A stretch of 64,000 nt of DNA from Himantopus leucocephalus (lineage: Eukaryota; Chordata; Aves; Charadriiformes; Recurvirostridae), in assembly GCA_003993805.1 (NCBI GenBank), contig RSEF01000005.1:17044444-17108443 (forward strand), in the 5' to 3' direction. The notes beneath the pieces are model-generated. The model worked only from the letters and a program-made list of their open reading frames with translations. It made no database searches and had not been told where the DNA came from. Below are positions 61,036 through 64,000 of the stretch, in pieces (the stretch's first letter is position 1; the number at the start of each line of letters is the position of its first letter). The position numbers were made by a program, and so were the translations under genes.

Positions 61036-62427
61036 NTTTTCTTTTCTTTTATAATGGTCATCTATGAACCCTGCTCTCCCAGGCTATTTAGGACAATATG
61101 CTATTTCTCTACCTCTCTGTCTCATCTTAATGTGCTTCAGAGCCCTCTGGCTGAGAGCACTGTTCTCCTGGCTGCAGCTTCTCCGTTTCAGTTCAGTCCC
61201 ATCTTTGCAATGTGATTAAGGCTTCCTTCTAGTGGAAGGTGTCCCCGCCCATGGCAGGGCAGTTGGAACTAGATGATCTTTAAGATCCCTTCCAACCTAA
61301 TCATTCTATGATTCTATGATAATTCCATGTTCCCTGCTGTGATGTGTGCTGCTAGTTTGAAGTTACGAATTCACTTTGAAACAGATTCAATGTTTTCAGG
61401 CAACTTGTGTGCATTAATTGTTTCTGAGTTGAATAGTTGAAGGAAGTCTGTAGTCTCTATGAGTCCAAAACTGTCAAAAATATACTCCCTCACCCGTGAA
61501 ACAAGATAGATATTAACCCAGTGCTAGATTTTGTAAATGAAGAATAAGCAAAAAAGGGGGAAGTAACAATTGTGTTCTATATTTCATACAAAGATACACT
61601 GAAGGCATCACTACACTTTTGTCTCGAGAAGGTCATAGTATGGATTTTTTCTTCCCTTTAAAAGAAGAAAGAAACGGACGTGTTTTTGTCTAAAGAAAAG
61701 AGGTTTGTATAGTCTTTTGCTAAAACCAGGCAGCTGCATAGGCCTTCTGCTTTTGAGGACTTTTTTGGAAGGAATGAAAACACACTAAATTGTTTCACTG
61801 GTGAGAGAAAATTTCTTAAGTACAGTATGAGCTGAAATTGCCTTTTCTTTTGAAATTAATAAAAAAATTACCTCTGGTTTATGTTTTTGTATCAATAGCT
61901 GCACCCATCCATTTACTTAAGTATGGCTCAGATAACTTAGTTTTATAAATATCAAAAAGCAGTTTGACAGGCCAAACAATTAAAGGTTTTGTAAAAGCTT
62001 TTAGAGTTCAGTTGATTGCTACCTGAGGCAGTTTGATTAGTCCACACCCCTTTTAATCACTATTGTACCCTTGATGGAAATGCTTGTTTGGTAAGTATGC
62101 TGTGGAAGTCTGATTCTTCCCACTGGCAACATAAGTAGCATTGAATATTTTTTTTTTCTTAGGCGTTTATGTTCAGAATGCCACTGAAACATCTCTTTTT
62201 GCCACCTCAGAATGAAAGATTTTTCTTACCTCATCAAATTTTATGAACCCCGAAAGAGAGAATAAGCCAGGTTATTGTAGTAATTTATCTCTTCCTGTTG
62301 TTTTTGTTTTGCTTTTTTTTAAAAGGACTAACCAGCCAGGAATGTTCACAAGGAAAGAATTTGATCAGTTGGCCTCAGCAGTAGACAGCTTCAGTCTCAT
62401 GACATATGACTATTCAACACCACAACG
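35136..62427 (+). CDS. CHID1: Chitinase domain-containing protein 1 (SI-CLP), partial
   Basis: Secreted or lysosomal protein with a GH18 TIM-barrel fold. The mammalian protein (stabilin-1-interacting chitinase-like protein) binds sugars and lacks demonstrated chitinase activity. Exons: 35136-35246 (coding part), 36657-36806, 37659-37791, 38802-38846, 40194-40300, 41775-41836 and 62326-62427. The first six join in frame to residues 1-202 plus two bases of codon 203. Recognisable family stretches are [65 protein letters not shown] and FSLMTYDYS. At the GH18 catalytic motif (DGxDxDxE) this protein has D187-G-F-V-V-E-V-W194, so the acid glutamate is replaced by Trp. About 30 residues expected between the exons at 41836 and 62326 are missing, and the C-terminal third lies beyond the window. 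Confidence 0.94.
35247..36656 (+). other. CHID1: CHID1 intron 2
   Basis: AT-rich, with short T-runs near 36415 and 36575. No repeat or gene recognised. Confidence 0.7.
36657..36806 (+). CDS. CHID1: CHID1 exon 3
   Basis: 50 codons, residues 38-87, phase 0. It spans [20 protein letters not shown] and [20 protein letters not shown], the first barrel strand region. Acceptor CCCCCCAG|ATG; donor ACTCCT|GTAAGT. Confidence 0.94.
36807..37658 (+). other. CHID1: CHID1 intron 3
   Basis: AT-rich. A T-rich tract leads into the exon 4 acceptor. Nothing else recognised. Confidence 0.7.
37659..37791 (+). CDS. CHID1: CHID1 exon 4
   Basis: Residues 88-131 plus one base of G132: [30 protein letters not shown] and FTGLHDADK. 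Acceptor TTTGCAAG|TGG. The donor AAAG|GTGTTA is poor beyond the GT, but the joined reading frame and family alignment ([10 protein letters not shown]) require it. Confidence 0.92.
37792..38801 (+). other. CHID1: CHID1 intron 4
   Basis: The exon 4 reading frame stays open for more than 60 bases past the weak donor, to a TAG at 37857. No repeat or other gene recognised. Confidence 0.7.
38802..38846 (+). CDS. CHID1: CHID1 exon 5 (45-nt small exon)
   Basis: Completes G132 and encodes [14 protein letters not shown] (133-146) plus one base of V147. Acceptor TTTGACAG|GC; donor ATAG|GTGAGC. Its length is a multiple of three, so skipping it would keep the frame. Confidence 0.9.
38847..40193 (+). other. 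CHID1: CHID1 intron 5
   Basis: AT-rich. No repeat or coding segment recognised. Confidence 0.7.
40194..40300 (+). CDS. CHID1: CHID1 exon 6
   Basis: Residues 147-182: [20 protein letters not shown] and [16 protein letters not shown]. The segment is conserved with the mammalian protein. Acceptor CTTGATAG|TT; donor GCCAAG|GTAAAA. Confidence 0.94.
40301..41774 (+). other. CHID1: CHID1 intron 6
   Basis: AT-rich. No repeat or coding segment recognised. Confidence 0.7.
41775..41836 (+). CDS. CHID1: CHID1 exon 7 (degenerate GH18 catalytic motif)
   Basis: Residues 183-202 plus two bases of 203: [20 protein letters not shown]. It aligns with the GH18 signature DGFDIDWE. Only D, G and F are kept, the third Asp is Glu192, and the catalytic Glu is Trp194. 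Acceptor TTATTTAG|AAT; donor CAAAC|GTGAGT. Confidence 0.93.
46003..46040 (+). repeat. 19-bp imperfect tandem dimer
   Basis: ACCATGTATCTACATGTTG is followed directly by ACCATGGGTCTACATCTTC, with four differences. Intronic, with no apparent function. Confidence 0.55.
48675..48719 (-). mobile_element. CR1 LINE 3' terminus (left of gap)
   Basis: Reads GAATCACAGAATCGCACAAT then GGTCAGTGTTGGAAGGGACC, the reverse complement of a CR1 tail and 3' end, and stops at the N gap. Opposite in orientation to the CR1 to the right of the gap. Confidence 0.85.
48720..48819. other. Assembly gap, 100 N
   Basis: 100-N placeholder of unknown real size, between oppositely oriented CR1 fragments within the CHID1 intronic interval. 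Confidence 0.97.
48820..49326 (+). mobile_element. CR1 LINE, 3' end fragment
   Basis: About 500 bp of a sense-oriented CR1 3' region. In order: CTGGAGTACTGGGTCCAGCT, TTTAGCCTGGAGAAGACTGA, GGTGTCAAGAGGATGGGGCC, GGCTGCCCAGAGAGGTTGTG and GGGTTGGACTAGATGATCTC. It ends CCATTCTGTGATTCTATT. The 5' side enters the gap, so it may be longer. It lies in CHID1 sense orientation. Confidence 0.94.
57735..58405 (-). mobile_element. CR1 LINE, older 3' end fragment
   Basis: About 670 bp of antisense CR1 3' sequence. Recognisable blocks: GGTCATCTAGTCCAAGTGCC, AGGAAGCCTGTTCTGGTGTT, CCAGTCTAAACCTCCCCTGG, CTATAGAGAGCAATGAGGTC and CAGGGCACACTGCTGACTCA. The tail at the left is degraded. It is from a different, more diverged subfamily than the copies at 15.7 and 48.8 kb, and lies antisense to CHID1. 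Confidence 0.88.
61004..61040 (+). repeat. Poly-T run with an undetermined base
   Basis: 32 T, one N at 61036, then 4 T, followed by a short CT-rich stretch. Could be the poly-A tail of a minus-strand retrocopy, or simply a microsatellite-like homopolymer. Confidence 0.8.
61224..61320 (+). mobile_element. CR1 LINE, short 3' tail fragment
   Basis: TAGTGGAAGGTGTCCCCGCC, CATGGCAGGGCAGTTGGAAC and GATGATCTTTAAGATCCCTT, ending in CATTCTATGATTCTATGAT. About 95 bp, in CHID1 sense orientation. Confidence 0.9.
62326..62427 (+). CDS. CHID1: CHID1 downstream coding exon
   Basis: Completes one codon, then encodes [20 protein letters not shown] and [13 protein letters not shown], plus two bases of the next codon. 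MTYDY is the conserved GH18 strand-6 motif. Acceptor TTTTAAAAG|G; donor CAACG|GTAAGA. The exon number is uncertain because an upstream exon is missing. Confidence 0.93.
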
Positions 62428-64000
62428 GTAAGACTCCATCTAACATTAGAAAAAGGTTGCTGAAGGAACTGATTCCCTGTTAAGTCACTATTAAATCTGC
62501 AGCATGAGTTCATTTTTTTAGTAAAGTGGATAGTGTGTTTTAACTGTATCAGATACTAAAGTTTTGAATTAGTAATTAGGATAGATGATTTTTGAACAAG
62601 CCAGTAACTCAGGACATTTTTTAACAGCAGTGTAGATTTGGCACCCAGATATTGTGAAAGGCTTTGTACTCAAGCTAAAAAAAATATCCTTTTACTAGTA
62701 CTGTGAAACTTACTCTTTTCCAGGCCAGGTTCTTTTGGTTTTAGTTATTTAGCACAGTTCTACAGGATAGGTACAAGAATAATCTAGTCCGTATCATTGC
62801 CAACAAAATTAACTTCAAAGCACAGTTGACAACTCATTTACTTCATCCTGAGGCAGCAGACTGCCTTTTGGCAACACTGCTAATGTGGACATGCTTAAAC
62901 ACGTTTTTCCATTCTTCCACTAGTCCCTCCCTTGTACTGATACAGCTGCTTATGCAGCCGCTCATCAAACCAGATCAGGGAGCTGATCTGACTGAAAAAT
63001 AACACAAACCCCCACTCTTGTGTGTGAATATTCATTTTCAGGAACTTAGTGTTTTTAACTGTGTGAAAGTGGAACAGCAATGTAGTTGAGAGGTCCTTAA
63101 ACACTACAGAAGCTCTTCTCCGGTTCAGTTCACCTCGAAATTGCATTTAAGGACATGCTTTTGGAATTCCTGGGAGATTCTGTATATCTTGCTTCAAGGT
63201 GGCTGTCCAGAGTTAATATTTGTGGTAAACTGGCAGATTTAGAGAGGCCATCATTTTTGTGTTTATTACATCACTAAAACCTTATTCACCTGTAGTATAT
63301 TAGCATTTTGATAATGGTTAGGCAGGTTTAAGAGGAAGGAACCTTTGTCTCTTCTGAAAATAATTTATATACGTCCTTCTTATCTCTCCCCAGGCCTGTC
63401 TCTACATCTTCAAGCCTAGCGACCTAGGAGAGAACAAACATAAGCAGTAATGTGTACTGAAGTTAGAACAGTGGTTTTGTTACTCTCTGCTGGAATATGC
63501 AGCATAAATGTGTCCAGTTTAGCTTTCCTCTAGGTAAAACTGACATCTATGAAGATGAGGTGCTAAGGGCTTTTGTACAGGCTATACAAGCCCATCTGGA
63601 AACCTGAATGAATTCTGAAATACCGTGCTGCAGGCTGCATCTTTCCTGTGTGGCAAAGCTACAGCATGCTCTATGCCATGTTAAAATCACAGGTTCTGTT
63701 ATGGTACAGTCACGTCTTTAGGCTTTCTCTGGCACTTTAAGTTACTTAGATCTGACTTGGAGCTGCTAATCTTTTTTACTTGAAAGGAGGAAAGAAGCAT
63801 TCTTCAGTTAATGCACCCATTGTATTTGAAATAAATGTAGTTTCTGAGGTGTAATACTTCTAGTGTGAGAAGGGATTTGATAAAAAGAATTCAAATCTTT
63901 TATGCTTGAATTTGCCTTGATTGGTCTGAGTATATGAAATACAGAATAATACCTATGTTTTCTCACATTTTTTTTGCCTTAAAATATGACACAATTTCCA
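62428..64000 (+). other. CHID1: CHID1 intron, partial, to window end
   Basis: No family-matching exon seen. It has one strong acceptor followed by a 10-codon frame (63394-63427) and an AATAAA at 63830-63835, discussed in the findings. The remaining CHID1 exons (family residues PGPNAPLSWVRA onward) must lie beyond 64,000. Confidence 0.65.

Larger units (their letters stand above)
41837..62325 (+). other. CHID1: CHID1 intronic interval, at least one exon unaccounted for
   Basis: 20.5 kb. It contains CR1 fragments (48675-48719, 48820-49326, 57735-58405 and 61224-61320), a 100-N gap, a long T-run (61004-61040) and otherwise AT-rich sequence. It should contain the exon for the LIHMLTHLAEAL / PPAITPG region of the family, which I could not find. 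Confidence 0.7.

Noticed and set aside
1..64000. tRNA, rRNA, CRISPR, viral or bacterial operon-like content
   Set aside because: None seen. The organisation and repeats are those of a bird nuclear chromosome, and nothing suggests a novel defence or mobile system.

Overview
The window is vertebrate nuclear DNA, almost certainly from a bird. The coding sequence is split into short exons by AT-rich introns with GT/AG boundaries. The two promoters sit in CpG islands. Every interspersed repeat I recognise confidently is a CR1 LINE ending in the avian ATTCTRTG-type tail. The window holds the facing 5' halves of two divergently transcribed genes; neither is complete. I see no bacterial, phage or CRISPR-like content and no undescribed system.

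Left part (1-25,648, minus strand): AP2A2, the alpha-2 large subunit of the AP-2 clathrin adaptor. Eleven exons (25,648 down to 1,019) join without a frame break into residues 1-485, roughly the first half of the trunk domain. The rest lies beyond base 1. Intron 1 carries a minus-strand CR1 broken by a 100-N gap (21,990-22,089); intron 2 (10.3 kb) carries a plus-strand CR1 3' end. Several G-quadruplex-type runs lie on the template strand.

Middle (25,649 to about 31,650): a head-to-head intergenic region between two separate CpG islands (about 25,080-26,110 and 31,500-32,045). It has no convincing gene and one probable decayed LINE remnant.

Right part (about 31,650-64,000, plus strand): CHID1 (chitinase-domain-containing 1, SI-CLP), a secreted or lysosomal GH18-fold protein. 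A probable non-coding exon 1 lies in the CpG island and carries a textbook YY1 element. Six consecutive coding exons run from 35,136 to 41,836, and a later one lies at 62,326-62,427. The exon expected between 41,836 and 62,326 was not found. That 20.5 kb interval contains the second 100-N gap (48,720-48,819), which is flanked by CR1 tails in opposite orientations. The position of the GH18 catalytic glutamate is occupied by tryptophan, as expected for a lectin-like member. The remaining C-terminal exons lie beyond base 64,000.

As I recall the human map, AP2A2 and CHID1 are also divergent neighbours at 11p15.5, so this looks like an ancient conserved pair. The two genes are not known to act in one pathway: AP-2 selects cargo for clathrin endocytosis, while CHID1 is a luminal or secreted glycan-binding protein. 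Points most worth following are the missing CHID1 exon, the hidden CR1 body in the first gap, a possible strong uORF ending on the CHID1 start codon, and a candidate alternative CHID1 terminal exon.
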